64,000 nucleotides of DNA, from positions 186,001-250,000 of the forward strand of contig NZ_JAKREV010000005.1 in assembly GCF_022664465.1 (NCBI RefSeq), in the 5' to 3' direction. This document shows, in pieces, positions 34,883 to 44,474 of this stretch (the stretch's first letter is position 1; every line of letters begins with the position of its first letter). This stretch comes from Sphingomonas hankookensis. GTDB lineage: Bacteria > Pseudomonadota > Alphaproteobacteria > Sphingomonadales > Sphingomonadaceae. Under the pieces are notes generated by a model, which searched no databases, was not told where the DNA came from, and saw nothing but the letters and a program-made list of their open reading frames with translations. The position numbers were made by a program, and so were the translations under genes.

Positions 34883-36265
34883 GTGGAACTTGATCGAACG
34901 ATCGCTGAAGCCGCCCGCCGATCAGGTGAGCTGGGCATCAGGACGCTGGACCTGCAAGCCGACATCTTTGAGCTCGCGACTCGCGTTACCGCACAGGCAG
35001 GCACTATCGACGATCTCGGATCGCAAACCGATGTCCTCGTTCGAGACGCACAGAACGTATCGATCGCTGCAGAGCAATCGCTGGACGCCACGACTGGTGC
35101 TCATGGCCTGCTCGCCAATTCGCAGGTTCAGATAGATACGGCTATGGGCGATGTACTCGATCTGATCGGTCAGGTTAGCCTTATCCATGAAAGTCTTGGC
35201 GCCTTCACGGCAGCTCTCGAGGACGTCGGCAAGGTGACCGCCTCAATCGACGACATTGCCGGCCAGACAAACCTCCTCGCACTCAACGCCACCATCGAAG
35301 CCGCTCGGGCCGGCGACGCGGGACGCGGCTTTGCCGTGGTTGCGAGCGAAGTGAAGAAGCTGGCTCAGGAAACCGCCAGGGCCACCTCGCGCATCAGTGC
35401 ATCGATCGGTGCGCTAACCTCTCAGGCTGAAGCGATGCTATCCCGTGTGCAGCTGGGCGTTTCCAAGGCGCAGGCGACGCACACCGGAACGCAGGATGTA
35501 AAGGCGCGTGTAGCGGAGATCCGCCAGTTGATGGAGGGTCTCGAGCAAAACAGCGGAACGGTAAGCGACCGGGTAGCGTCGATCGTGTCAGCTGTAGACG
35601 AAGTCAGGACCGGGCTTGGCCAGCTCGCCGAAACTTCCACAGACAACGCGTCGGGCCTCCAGCGCCTGTCCGATCGTCTCACTTCGGTAAGTGACGATAC
35701 AAACGATCTGTTGCAGACGCTTGCCGAAAGCGGAGCGGATATGCCGGATCGACCGTACATCCGCTTTGCCGTTGAGGCAGCGTTGGCGGTATCTAACGGC
35801 CTTAGCGAGGCGGTTCAGGATGGCCGCCTGGACAAGCATGCGATCCTGGGTGATGCCTACAGTCCGGTTGAAGGCTCCGATCCACCCCTCTTCACCCATC
35901 CTGCGATGGCGCTGATCACGACGCTGGCCCGCCCGCATCAGGAAGCCGCAAGGAAGTTTCCCGGACTGTTCGGCATGAGCTTCACCGATCGCCGATGCTT
36001 TGGGGCAGTTGCGATGCCGGAGCGCTCTCTACCCCAGCGCCAAGGCCAAAGGGCATGGAACGAGGAGAACTCGCGTGCCGGCCTGTTCTTTCATTTCCCC
36101 GACACCGCTCAGCAGGTGAAGATCACCAAGCAGTTTTGTTTGAAGGCCTATCGTCGCCCTTTGGCAGACGGCGGGGTCGTTCTGCTCAAGCAGGTCATTG
36201 CGTCGATCAACGTCAACGGCGCGCACTGGGGCGTCCTCCAGCTGGCTTACGAGGATCAGGGATAA
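34883..36265 (+). CDS. Soluble methyl-accepting chemotaxis protein
   Basis: The GTG start at 34883 follows GAAGGAG. The 460-residue product has no membrane span. The signalling hairpin with its highly conserved tip is present near residues 130-165 ([28 protein letters not shown]), inside a long coiled coil at about 10-290. A C-terminal sensory domain of about 160 residues ([34 protein letters not shown]) replaces the usual periplasmic one. It should couple a cytoplasmic signal to CheA/CheW. No other chemotaxis genes are in view, so it is an orphan receptor. Confidence 0.9.
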   Translation: MELDRTIAEAARRSGELGIRTLDLQADIFELATRVTAQAGTIDDLGSQTDVLVRDAQNVSIAAEQSLDATTGAHGLLANSQVQIDTAMGDVLDLIGQVSLIHESLGAFTAALEDVGKVTASIDDIAGQTNLLALNATIEAARAGDAGRGFAVVASEVKKLAQETARATSRISASIGALTSQAEAMLSRVQLGVSKAQATHTGTQDVKARVAEIRQLMEGLEQNSGTVSDRVASIVSAVDEVRTGLGQLAETSTDNASGLQRLSDRLTSVSDDTNDLLQTLAESGADMPDRPYIRFAVEAALAVSNGLSEAVQDGRLDKHAILGDAYSPVEGSDPPLFTHPAMALITTLARPHQEAARKFPGLFGMSFTDRRCFGAVAMPERSLPQRQGQRAWNEENSRAGLFFHFPDTAQQVKITKQFCLKAYRRPLADGGVVLLKQVIASINVNGAHWGVLQLAYEDQG

Positions 36266-36669
36266 CCTCTCTCCGATCCAGCCGAAGGACGCCACCCGCT
36301 CAAAGGTTCATTATAAGCTGCTCTGGCTTCACGTATCGCGGCGGCGGCCCGTATGTCGAACGGCTCGACATCGCTCGGATAGTAAGTGAACCGAAAGCTG
36401 TTCGGACCACCTGACTTCAACGGAACCTCCTGCAGGATTTTCCGGTCGCTTATCCGCATCACGAAGAACCGGTTTGCCTGGGCAACGTCAGCCGCGGACC
36501 ACGAGTAACTGCCGCCCGTCATGGCGAAGCGACCGCTGGCGTCGGGCCATGTCACTCCCAAGCCCTCAGCGCTTGACCCATCAGCCGTATTGACACTGAC
36601 GGCCAAGCCTACCGCACCGCCAGACGATCGACGGCTGGGTCCGCCCGCCCGTTTCCCACCTTGCGGCAC
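36256..36669 (-). CDS. Hypothetical protein
   Basis: The 137-residue reading has an unconvincing basic N-terminus and a more coding-like part from about residue 25 ([52 protein letters not shown]). The last part suggests a beta-rich fold. No family recognised. It lies at the junction between the accessory region and the backbone genes and may be truncated. Confidence 0.45.
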   Translation of the reverse strand: MPQGGKRAGGPSRRSSGGAVGLAVSVNTADGSSAEGLGVTWPDASGRFAMTGGSYSWSAADVAQANRFFVMRISDRKILQEVPLKSGGPNSFRFTYYPSDVEPFDIRAAAAIREARAAYNEPLSGWRPSAGSERGYP

Positions 36670-36718
36670 GATCCTTTTCCGTTACGTTTCAGCCGATTAT
36701 CTATCGGGAGAGACCGCC

Positions 36719-38044
36719 ATGACTGCGCGCTTCGATCGTCGTACGCTGATCGCCGGGGGCGTTGCGGCGTCGGTTGCCGGCCTTGTTCCGTTGGGTAACG
36801 CGTCGGCGCAGCGGCGGCGGGTGTCCGCCAATGACAAGCTGCAGGTCGGGCTGATCGGCTGCAAGGGCATGGGCTGGGCCAATCTCACCGCGATGATAAA
36901 GGGCGCGGACGTCGTGCCGGTCGCGCTGTGCGACGTCGATGCGCGGGTGCTGGCGGAGCGTGGCGCCGAACTGCGCAAGACGACCGGGCGCGCGCCCAGG
37001 CTGTACGACGATTACCGCCGCATGCTCGACGACAAGACGGTCGATGCGGTCATCGTCGCCACCCCCGATCATTGGCACGCGCTGCAGCTGATCGACGCGA
37101 TGTCGGCGGGCAAGGACGTCTATTGCGAGAAGCCGCTGGGCAATTCGATCGCCGAATGCCGCGCGATGGTCGCCGCGAAGCAACGCCATGGCCGCGTGGT
37201 ACAGGTGGGCCAGTGGCAGCGCAGCAACCAGCATTGGGCCGACGCCATCGCGCTGGTCCATGCCGGCGGGATCGGCCGCGTGCGCAAGGTCAAGGCATGG
37301 GCCTATATGGGCTGGATGAAGCGGGTCGAGCCGAAGCCCGACCAGGCAGCGCCCGCCGGCGTCGATTACGATCGCTGGCTGGGACCGGCCCCGGCGCGCG
37401 CGTTCAATCCCAATCGCTTCCATTTCAGCTGGCGCTGGTATTGGGACTATGCCGGCGGCCTGATGACCGATTGGGGCGTGCACTTGATGGACATCGCGCT
37501 GCTGGGGATGAAGGCCAGCGTGCCGCGGTCGGTCAGTTCGCTGGGCGGTGCCTATGGCTATCCGGGTTCGGCGATGGAGACGCCCGATACCCAGACCGCG
37601 ATCTACGACTTTGGCGACTATTCGGTCGAATGGGAACATGCCGTCGGCATCAGTCAGGGGCCCTATGGCGGGCGCGACCATGGCGTGGCGTTCATCGGCG
37701 AGACGGGGACGCTGATCGTCGATCGCGGCAAATGGGAAGTGATCCCCGAGGTCAGCGACGGCAAGCCGCTGACCCGCGCCGTACCGGTGACGAAGTCGTC
37801 GGATGAGGGGCTCGACCGGCATACCGCCAATTTCGTGGCGTGCGTGAAGGATCGCGCGCGGACACCCGCCTGCCCGATCGAATCGGCAGCGAACACCGCG
37901 ATCGTGTGCCAGATGGGCAATGTCGCATGGCGTACCGGCCGCAAGGTGCATTGGGACGCGACGGCCGGGCAGTTCAAGGACGATGCGCAGGCGAATGCGC
38001 TGATCACGCCGCGCTACCGCGCGCCCTATCGTTTGCCGGCATAG
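36719..38044 (+). CDS. Gfo/Idh/MocA-family oxidoreductase with Tat signal
   Basis: The start at 36719 follows GGGAGAG. The 441-residue product begins with a twin-arginine signal (FDRRTLIAGG, AxA site in NASAQ). The NAD(P)-binding region (LQVGLIGCKGMGWANLTAMI) and the family's EKPLGNSIAECRAM motif follow near residue 138. A C-terminal substrate domain contains DWGVHLMDIALLGM. Such secreted oxidoreductases act on sugars or keto-sugars in the periplasm. The convergent neighbour is a DUF1080 protein, a common partner in 3-keto-glycoside breakdown. Confidence 0.9.
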   Translation: MTARFDRRTLIAGGVAASVAGLVPLGNASAQRRRVSANDKLQVGLIGCKGMGWANLTAMIKGADVVPVALCDVDARVLAERGAELRKTTGRAPRLYDDYRRMLDDKTVDAVIVATPDHWHALQLIDAMSAGKDVYCEKPLGNSIAECRAMVAAKQRHGRVVQVGQWQRSNQHWADAIALVHAGGIGRVRKVKAWAYMGWMKRVEPKPDQAAPAGVDYDRWLGPAPARAFNPNRFHFSWRWYWDYAGGLMTDWGVHLMDIALLGMKASVPRSVSSLGGAYGYPGSAMETPDTQTAIYDFGDYSVEWEHAVGISQGPYGGRDHGVAFIGETGTLIVDRGKWEVIPEVSDGKPLTRAVPVTKSSDEGLDRHTANFVACVKDRARTPACPIESAANTAIVCQMGNVAWRTGRKVHWDATAGQFKDDAQANALITPRYRAPYRLPA

Positions 38045-38083
38045 GCAGACGGGCGTTACTCCCGGCCAAAGACCCACCCCTGT

Positions 38084-38160
38084 CGTACCCCCGCGCAGGC
38101 GGGGGTCCAGAGCGGCGAACGCGACGCCCGTGACCCTGGATCCCCGCCTACGCGGGGATA
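38084..38160. repeat. REP-like inverted pair of palindromes
   Basis: Two GC-rich palindromes at 38084-38110 and 38136-38160 are inverted copies of each other (consensus GTACCCCCGCGCAGGCGGG and variants). They fill the gap between two convergent genes, where they can also act as a terminator. The same sequence recurs near 41.05 kb. Confidence 0.75.
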
Positions 38161-38177
38161 CGGGCCGCCGATAAACC

Positions 38178-39116
38178 TTACCGCACCACAACCACCTTCG
38201 GCAGCGTGGCGATCGGTTCGACGATGATACCGCGGAACCACGTCTCGGCCCCTTCGGACTGAAGCTGGATGCGACCATGCGTCAGCGGGCGGCGCGTACC
38301 ATCGGGGCCGATCGTCGCCAGATCGCGGACCTCGGCCACGGGCACGCCGTTGACGACATGCACCGCGCGGTCCCCGACGACATAGAGGTCAAGCGTGTTC
38401 CACTGCCCCACCGGCCGTTCGGCGTCGCGCCCCGCCTCGACATTCCATGTCGGCGTGCCGTTGACGATATCGACCTGTTTGCCACCTATTCGGTAGCGCA
38501 GGTGCGGCGCGATCAGCGTCGGGTCGAATGCCACAGTCGTATGGCCGCGCAGCTTCGGGCCGACCGCGACGATCATGCCGGTCGACCCGGTCATGATCTC
38601 GAACTCGGCGGAGGGTTGCCACGTCCCGAACACTTCGCCGGGCGTGCCGTGCGTGTGATAGAGCAGGCCGTTGTTCCGCGGCTGCGTCTCGCGCGGGGCC
38701 CAAGTCCGGTCGCCCCATTTGAACTGCAGCCGCAGGTGGTAATTGCTGAGATCGGCACGGTGGACGAGGCTGCCCCACGTCTCGCCCTTCACCCACAACG
38801 CAGGCGCGCCATCGACCATCCGCACCGCGAAGTCGCCTCTGGTATCGCGGCTGGTCCCGATCGGCTTGTCGGTCGGCTTCGCGCGATAGGTGATCGCCGG
38901 ATCGGCATAACCCAGCCACGGCGTCCAGCCGGTCAGGCTGCGCCCGTCGAACAGTGCAGTCGCCTTCCCCGTCGCCACCGGCACATCGGTCAGCTTCAGC
39001 CGCTGCGGCGCCGCCGCCGGTTCCCCGGCGATCGCCCGCGCCTGTTCCTTCGACTCCTGCGCCCATGCCGGCGCGGCCAGCATCGCCACCACCACCCATG
39101 CCCGATCGAACCGCAT
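38178..39116 (-). CDS. DUF1080 (3-keto-disaccharide hydrolase-type) secreted protein
   Basis: The start at 39116 is preferred to 39122 because GGGGAG is 6 nt before it. The 312-residue product has a signal peptide (MRFDRAWVVVAMLAAPAWA). The DUF1080 beta-sandwich runs from about 50 to the end, with ALFDGRSLTGWTPWLG, FEIMTGSTGMIVAVGP and the closing AETWFRGIIVEPI. The family binds or hydrolyses 3-keto-glycosides. It faces the Tat-exported oxidoreductase, so the two may oxidise and split sugars in the periplasm. Confidence 0.87.
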   Translation of the reverse strand: MRFDRAWVVVAMLAAPAWAQESKEQARAIAGEPAAAPQRLKLTDVPVATGKATALFDGRSLTGWTPWLGYADPAITYRAKPTDKPIGTSRDTRGDFAVRMVDGAPALWVKGETWGSLVHRADLSNYHLRLQFKWGDRTWAPRETQPRNNGLLYHTHGTPGEVFGTWQPSAEFEIMTGSTGMIVAVGPKLRGHTTVAFDPTLIAPHLRYRIGGKQVDIVNGTPTWNVEAGRDAERPVGQWNTLDLYVVGDRAVHVVNGVPVAEVRDLATIGPDGTRRPLTHGRIQLQSEGAETWFRGIIVEPIATLPKVVVVR

Positions 39117-39235
39117 CGCCATCTCCCCTGTTGCCGCCCGCGCAGGCGATTATCGAGCGTTCGTAGCGCGTTACCGCTACCATGGGAACGGCGTTCATGG
39201 CTGGACCGGCGCGCGCGCTGCGATACACTGCGCCG

Positions 39236-40459
39236 ATGCAGGAAAATCTGACCGCCGACCGGCCGACCTTCGTCACCCATCTAGAATGTTCGATGACGGG
39301 GGAGCGCTATCCCGCCGACACGCGGCACAATCTGTCGCGCGCCGGGCGGCCGCTGCTGGTGCGCTACGATCTGGCGGCGGCGGGCGCGGCCTTGTCGCGC
39401 GATACGCTGTCGGCGCGCGACACCGACCTGTGGCGATGGCGCGAGCTGCTGCCGGTGCGGCACACGGGAAACATCGTCAGCCTGGGCGAGATCGAAACGC
39501 CGCTGATCCCCATTCCTCGTGCCGGCGGCAGCAATGTCTGGGTCAAGGACGAAGGGCGCCTGCCGACCGGCAGCTTCAAGGCGCGCGGGCTGGTGATGGC
39601 GGTGGCGATGGCCAGGGAACTGGGCGTCACCCGCATCGCGATGCCGACCAATGGCAATGCCGGCGCCGCGCTCGCCGCCTATGCCACGCGCTGCGGTATC
39701 GAGACGATCGTCTTCTGTCCCGAGGACACGCCCGAGGTGAACGTGCGCGAGATCGCCGCGCAGGGCAGCCGGGTGTGGCGGGTCAACGGGCTGATCGACG
39801 ATTGCGGCGCGATCGTCGCCAAGGGCGCGGCGGAAGGGCGCTGGTTCGACTTCTCGACGCTGAAGGAGCCTTACCGGATCGAGGGCAAGAAGACGATGGG
39901 GCTCGAACTGGCCGCACAGCTTGGCTGGCGGTTGCCGGACGCGATCTTCTACCCGACCGGCGGCGGCACCGGGCTGATCGGCATGTGGAAGGCGTTCGAT
40001 GAGCTGGAAGCGCTCGGCTGGATCGGGTCGGAGCGCCCGCGCATGTATGCGGTACAGGCATCGGGCTGCGCCCCGATCGTCCGTGCGTTCGAAGCGGGTG
40101 AGGAACATGCCGAACGCTGGGAGGACGCGCATACCGTCGCCGCGGGCATCCGCGTGCCGCGCGCGGTCGGCGACTTCCTGATCCTGCGCGCGGTCCGGCA
40201 ATCGGGCGGCAAGGCGCTGGCGGTCGGCGACCCAGCGATCCTGAAGGCGGTCGACGACTGCGCCCGGCGCGACGGGCTGCTGCTGTGTCCCGAAGGCGGT
40301 GCGACGCTGGCCGCCTACCGGCAAGCTTTGCGCGATGGCGAGGTCGATGCGGAGGAGGAGGTCGTCCTGTTCAACTGCGCCACGGGTCTCAAATACCCCC
40401 TGCCCCCCGCCACAGCGACGCTCGACCGCCACACGCCGATCGACTTCGACGCGCTGTGA
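39236..40459 (+). CDS. thrC: Threonine synthase (PLP-dependent)
   Basis: The enzyme converts O-phosphohomoserine to threonine. The 407-residue reading from ATG 39236 has the PLP lysine in TGSFKARG (Lys115), an NGNAGAALAAYA loop and the phosphate-binding glycine loop YPTGGGTGLIG. The opening VTHLECSMTGERYPAD is the usual N-terminal segment of this enzyme class. Two upstream ATGs (39182, 39197) would add residues but lack a better ribosome site. Related fold-type II enzymes such as diaminopropionate ammonia-lyase are less likely. Confidence 0.85.
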   Translation: MQENLTADRPTFVTHLECSMTGERYPADTRHNLSRAGRPLLVRYDLAAAGAALSRDTLSARDTDLWRWRELLPVRHTGNIVSLGEIETPLIPIPRAGGSNVWVKDEGRLPTGSFKARGLVMAVAMARELGVTRIAMPTNGNAGAALAAYATRCGIETIVFCPEDTPEVNVREIAAQGSRVWRVNGLIDDCGAIVAKGAAEGRWFDFSTLKEPYRIEGKKTMGLELAAQLGWRLPDAIFYPTGGGTGLIGMWKAFDELEALGWIGSERPRMYAVQASGCAPIVRAFEAGEEHAERWEDAHTVAAGIRVPRAVGDFLILRAVRQSGGKALAVGDPAILKAVDDCARRDGLLLCPEGGATLAAYRQALRDGEVDAEEEVVLFNCATGLKYPLPPATATLDRHTPIDFDAL

Positions 40460-40478
40460 CCGTGGTGCACGGCGCTCG

Positions 40479-40925
40479 ATGACGGTCACGCTCCGCCGGG
40501 TCCTCCCCGAAGACCTGCCCGTGTTCTTCGCGCACCAATGCGACGTGGATGCTGCGGCAATGGCCGGGTTCACGCCGCGGGAGCGCGGGGCGTTCGACGC
40601 GCATTGGGAGCGGATTCTTGGCGGACTGGCGTTCGTAGCGCGGACCGTGGAGGTCGAGGGTGCGGTCGCCGGCTATGTCTCTGCCTTTCCTACCGAAGGG
40701 CGCGTGGAGATCGCCTATTGGCTCGGCCGCGACTACTGGCACAGAGGGATCGGGCAAGCGGCAGTCGCCATGTTCCTTGCTGAACAACGCGAACGCCCGC
40801 TGTTCGCGTCGGTGATCGACACCAACGGCGCGTCGCAGGCGATCCTCGAACGCAGCGGGTTTGTCGTGGTGGGCGAGGAGATTGGCGAAGACGGGGTGTG
40901 TGAGCGGAGGCTGCGCCTAGGCTAA
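40479..40925 (+). CDS. GNAT-family N-acetyltransferase
   Basis: The start at 40479 lies 19 bp after thrC. The 148-residue product reads LRRVLPEDLPVFFAHQCD, then EIAYWLGRDYWHRGIGQAAV (acetyl-CoA-binding strand and pyrophosphate loop) and NGASQAILERSGFVVVG, the typical RimJ/RimL-like pattern. The substrate is unknown; it may be co-transcribed with thrC. Confidence 0.85.
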   Translation: MTVTLRRVLPEDLPVFFAHQCDVDAAAMAGFTPRERGAFDAHWERILGGLAFVARTVEVEGAVAGYVSAFPTEGRVEIAYWLGRDYWHRGIGQAAVAMFLAEQRERPLFASVIDTNGASQAILERSGFVVVGEEIGEDGVCERRLRLG

Positions 40926-40950
40926 GTCCTGATCCATCGCCATGGAACGT

Positions 40951-41213
40951 CGTCCCGGCGAAGGCTGGGGCCTCAAACGGCTCCTGTCCCGCGCTACGCG
41001 CGTAACATACTACGTCCTATCGACATGCAAACCGTACCCCTGCGCAGGCGGGGGTCCAGGGTAACGACAGAGCGACGTTTGGAGCTCTGAACCCCCGCCT
41101 GCGCGGGGGTACGCGTGGCAAGAGACGCACTTCACCTCTAGGATTGCATTCGGCCCCGTCGAACGCCGGTCGACGTTCAGCCCGCACCCCGGCGAAGGCC
41201 GGGGTCCAGTTGG
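40951..41213. repeat. Cluster of REP-like palindromic repeats
   Basis: This gene-free stretch between convergent genes contains four GC-rich palindromes. A pair at 41034-41061 and 41086-41112 is nearly identical to the pair at 38084-38160. Two others of the 'CCCCGGCGAAGGCCGGGG' kind lie at about 40951-40974 and 41185-41213. They are typical intergenic repeats of sphingomonads and may act as terminators. Confidence 0.7.
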
Positions 41214-41307
41214 GAACGCTTTTTCCGTACCGTACCGACGTCCCCCAACCGGGCCCCGGTCTTCGCCGTGGTACGGTTAGACCTCGTTCGCAACCAGCCG
41301 AAGCCGA

Positions 41308-42057
41308 TCACCCTTCCGCCGGCTCGACCAGCGCCGCCACCAACCAGTCCGGCCGCAACGCCTCGCCCAGATCGTCGACCCGACGATGCTCGACCGCCAG
41401 CCCCAGTTCCGAATACACGACCCGCGTCCGCGGCCCCGCGACATCGGTCGGCACCACCACCAGCCGGCGATTGACCGTCGAGCGATAGTTCATCCGCGCG
41501 GTATTTTCCTGCCCGACATAGCACCCTTTGGTGAAGCTCACCCCGTGCAGCTCGCGCGCATTGCATTCCAGCCACAATGTCTGCCCGTCGCCCAGCTCCG
41601 CCCGCCCCTCGGTCACGCCGTGGCGCAGGCGGTGTTCGGTCCAGCCGTGCGCCGCGTCGCCCGGTGCCGCCAGCCACCGCCGGCCGAGCGCCGCCAGCCG
41701 CGGGTCCGCCACCCCCTGCTCGCCCACCGGCGACCAGTGGACGCCAAGCTCGGTCCGCTCGATCGTGATCGCGCGGCGCAGGCGGTACAGCGTCAGCCGC
41801 TTGGCCAGCGCATCGGCCACCTCGCCCTCGCAGTCGATCAGGATATCGTCGCCCTCGGCCCACAGGAGGAAATCGAACAACGCCTTGCCCTGCGCACTCA
41901 GCAATGCCGCCCACGCGGGCGTATCGGGCGTCACGACGCCCAAATCCTGCGTCACCAGTCCTTGCAGGAAGGCGCGCGTTTCGTCGCCGGCGATGCGCAG
42001 CACGGCACGATCGGCCAGCCAGGTTGCAGGGCCGGTGGCAGGGGTGGCATTGGTCAT
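41308..42057 (-). CDS. ygfZ: YgfZ/GcvT-like folate-binding protein
   Basis: The 249-residue product carries the signature KGCYVGQE at about 178-185, with the essential Cys of YgfZ proteins. RAFLQGLVTQDLG near the start and the HGV and NARELHGVSF regions also fit. YgfZ uses tetrahydrofolate to support iron-sulphur enzymes such as MiaB. It is divergent from the dihydroorotase gene, sharing a 45-bp spacer. Confidence 0.9.
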   Translation of the reverse strand: MTNATPATGPATWLADRAVLRIAGDETRAFLQGLVTQDLGVVTPDTPAWAALLSAQGKALFDFLLWAEGDDILIDCEGEVADALAKRLTLYRLRRAITIERTELGVHWSPVGEQGVADPRLAALGRRWLAAPGDAAHGWTEHRLRHGVTEGRAELGDGQTLWLECNARELHGVSFTKGCYVGQENTARMNYRSTVNRRLVVVPTDVAGPRTRVVYSELGLAVEHRRVDDLGEALRPDWLVAALVEPAEG

Positions 42058-42102
42058 GGCGAACAGGTAGGACCGCGCATCCCCCGGTTACAAGAGGCGG
42101 CA

Positions 42103-43434
42103 GTGGCGACCTTCGATACCAAGCTCACCGGTGGCACCGTCCACCTTCCCTCCGGCCCGGCACAGGTCGATATCGGCATTACCGACGGCCGCATCGCCGG
42201 CATCGGCGTGACCGGCGACGCCGGGCGGACGATCGACTGTACCGGCCTCGACATCCTGCCCGGCGTCATCGACACGCAGGTCCATTTCCGCGAGCCCGGA
42301 CTGGAGCATAAGGAAGACCTTGCCAGCGGATCGATCGCCGCGGTGATGGGCGGCGTGACCGCCGTGTTCGAAATGCCGAACACCAAGCCCGCGACCGATA
42401 CCGAGGACGCGATCGCCGACAAGCTCGCCCGCGCCAAGGGTCGCATGTATTGCGACCATGCCTTCTATGTCGGCGCCACCGCGCGTAACGCGCACCATCT
42501 GGCCGAGCTGGAGCGCCTGCCCGGCACCGCGGGCGTGAAAATCTTCATGGGGTCGTCGACCGGCGACCTGCTGGTGTCGGAGGATGACGACCTGCTGCGC
42601 GTGCTGCGCTCCGGCCAGCGCCGCGTGGCGATCCATGCCGAGGACGAGATGCGGATGATCGCGCGCGAGGGCGAGCGGGTCAGCGGCGATCCCGCTTCGC
42701 ACCCCGTGTGGCGCGACGACGAAAGCGCGTTGATCGCCACCCGCCGCATTCTGCGCCTCGCCCGCGAAGCCGGCCGCCGGGTCCATGTCCTCCACGTCAC
42801 TACCCCGGCCGAACTCGAAGTGCTTGGAAGCAACAAGGACATCGCCTCGTGCGAGGTCACGCCGCAGCATCTGACGCTGGCCGGCGAGGACGCCTATCCG
42901 CGTCTGGGCACCTATGCGCAGATGAACCCGCCGATCCGTTCCGGCGCACATCGCGACGGGCTGTGGTATTGGCTGAACCAGGGCGTGCCCGACGTCATCG
43001 GCTCCGACCACGCGCCGCACACGATCGAGGAAAAGGCCAAGACCTATCCCGCCACGCCCAGCGGCATGCCCGGCGTACAGACGCTGCTACCGCTGCTGCT
43101 CAACCATGTGGCGGAGGGGCGGTTGACGCTCGCACGGCTGATCGACCTGACCAGCGCCGGGGCGCAGCGCATCTTCGGCCTCGCGGGCAAGGGGCGGATC
43201 GCGTTCGGCTATGACGCCGACTTCACCGTCGTCGACCTCAAGCGCCGCTGGACCGTCGAGGAAAGCTGGCTGGCATCGCGCGCCGGCTGGTCACCCTTCA
43301 CCGGCGACACGCTGACCGGCCGTCCGGTCGGCACCATCGTCCGCGGCCAGACCGCGATGTGGGAGGCCGAACTGGTCGGCGAAGCGCAAGGCGCGCCGGT
43401 GCGGTTCGAATCGACCGCGTTCCGGCGGGACTAG
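42103..43434 (+). CDS. pyrC: Dihydroorotase
   Basis: The GTG start at 42103 follows AAGAGG. The 443-residue product belongs to the amidohydrolase superfamily and closes carbamoyl-aspartate to dihydroorotate in pyrimidine synthesis. Visible metal-site landmarks are VHFREPG at 60-66, the carbamylated lysine in GVKIFMGSSTG, histidines in VAIHAEDE and VHVLHVTT, and the Asp of GSDHAPHT. The first motif is QVH rather than the usual HxH, so one zinc ligand looks replaced by Gln. The sequence around it is otherwise normal for alphaproteobacterial enzymes. Confidence 0.9.
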   Translation: MATFDTKLTGGTVHLPSGPAQVDIGITDGRIAGIGVTGDAGRTIDCTGLDILPGVIDTQVHFREPGLEHKEDLASGSIAAVMGGVTAVFEMPNTKPATDTEDAIADKLARAKGRMYCDHAFYVGATARNAHHLAELERLPGTAGVKIFMGSSTGDLLVSEDDDLLRVLRSGQRRVAIHAEDEMRMIAREGERVSGDPASHPVWRDDESALIATRRILRLAREAGRRVHVLHVTTPAELEVLGSNKDIASCEVTPQHLTLAGEDAYPRLGTYAQMNPPIRSGAHRDGLWYWLNQGVPDVIGSDHAPHTIEEKAKTYPATPSGMPGVQTLLPLLLNHVAEGRLTLARLIDLTSAGAQRIFGLAGKGRIAFGYDADFTVVDLKRRWTVEESWLASRAGWSPFTGDTLTGRPVGTIVRGQTAMWEAELVGEAQGAPVRFESTAFRRD

Positions 43435-43446
43435 GCCGCCGGAACC

Positions 43447-43471
43447 TCACCCCGGGCTCGTCCCGGGGTGA
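43447..43471. terminator. Palindrome after pyrC, probable bidirectional terminator
   Basis: TCACCCCGGG-CTCGT-CCCGGGGTGA is a perfect palindrome 13 bp after the dihydroorotase stop. It is related to the REP-like repeats elsewhere in the window. It probably ends transcripts from both convergent genes. Confidence 0.55.
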
Positions 43472-43569
43472 CGCTTCCTAAGCGCCGCGGGCAAAGCCCG
43501 CGTCGTCGGTCGGGCGTTGCCCGCCGGCCGGGCTGGGGCGAGTCCCGCCGTTGCGGACCGCCCTGCGCC

Positions 43570-44307
43570 TTAAAACGGCAGCCACCGCTGCTTTTCGCTG
43601 AACCGCATATACCCGACATTGGCACCCAACCGCCAACCAACGCCCAACCGCACCGGGATCAACACCACATCCCCCCGCCGCAGATAGCTCGCCGAAAAGC
43701 CGCCGACGAAATAGGCGCGCCCCTCAGCCGCCGGGAAGCGCCGGTAGAGTTCCTGCGAATCGTACAGGTTGTAGACCAGCACGAAGACCTTGGTCGCATC
43801 GCCACCGACGTCGAAGCCGACCGACGGTCCGGTCCAATAGACCTGACGCTGCCCCTCGACCTTGTGGTTCATCACCCCCGAGCCATAGCGCAGCCCGACC
43901 ACGAACGCGCCTGCCGCCTCGCGGCCCGCGATATAGGCGTTGGGCTTGCCCTGATCCTTCAGGATATTCTCGATGATCCCCGCCAGCCCTTCGGCACCCC
44001 GCCCGAACACGCCTTCGGCCGCACCGATCAGGTCGTCGCGCTCGAACGTGTCATTGGCGGCGGTCGTCGCGGTCGAACTCGGTGTGCCCTGCTGCACCGG
44101 CGGAACGGGCGTCGGCGCGGACTGATAGGCCGGCGGCACGGTCGATCGGGGGGCCGGCACCGGATCGGGCGTACGGACCGGCGCCGGCGCCTGTTGCGGC
44201 GCCAGATCGCCATCGATCGCGTCATTGGGGTCGACGGTGCGCACCTGTGCCTGCGCCGGCACCGCCAGCACCAGCAGGGGTGCCATCCACCCGATCAACC
44301 ATTTCAT
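43570..44307 (-). CDS. EipA-like (DUF1134) envelope protein
   Basis: The start at 44307 follows GGGGAG. The 245-residue product has a signal peptide (MKWLIGWMAPLLVLAVPAQA) and a Pro-rich linker. The DUF1134/EipA domain runs from about 110 to the end (GAFVVGLRYGSGVMNHK, GPSVGFDVGGDATKVFVLVY, GGFSASYLRRGDVVLIPVR). EipA is a conserved periplasmic protein of alphaproteobacteria needed for envelope integrity. Confidence 0.88.
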   Translation of the reverse strand: MKWLIGWMAPLLVLAVPAQAQVRTVDPNDAIDGDLAPQQAPAPVRTPDPVPAPRSTVPPAYQSAPTPVPPVQQGTPSSTATTAANDTFERDDLIGAAEGVFGRGAEGLAGIIENILKDQGKPNAYIAGREAAGAFVVGLRYGSGVMNHKVEGQRQVYWTGPSVGFDVGGDATKVFVLVYNLYDSQELYRRFPAAEGRAYFVGGFSASYLRRGDVVLIPVRLGVGWRLGANVGYMRFSEKQRWLPF

Positions 44308-44474
44308 CGCTCGGCTCCCCGCAATCATGCCCATCGTCGCCACGATAGGCGCCAAGCGCCTGTCCCTGCAATGAACGCGCGCCCGTCCGGCGTCGAATTA
44401 CGATCAACGTAGGGAGTTGATCACCGCCACATCCCCCGCTATAGGCCCGCTCTCCAAGCCGCACGGCGCGCTTG

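Noticed and set aside
34591..35091. 166-codon minus-strand frame opposite the chemoreceptor start
   Set aside because: Low-complexity Ser/Arg-rich translation and direct overlap with a clear chemoreceptor gene.
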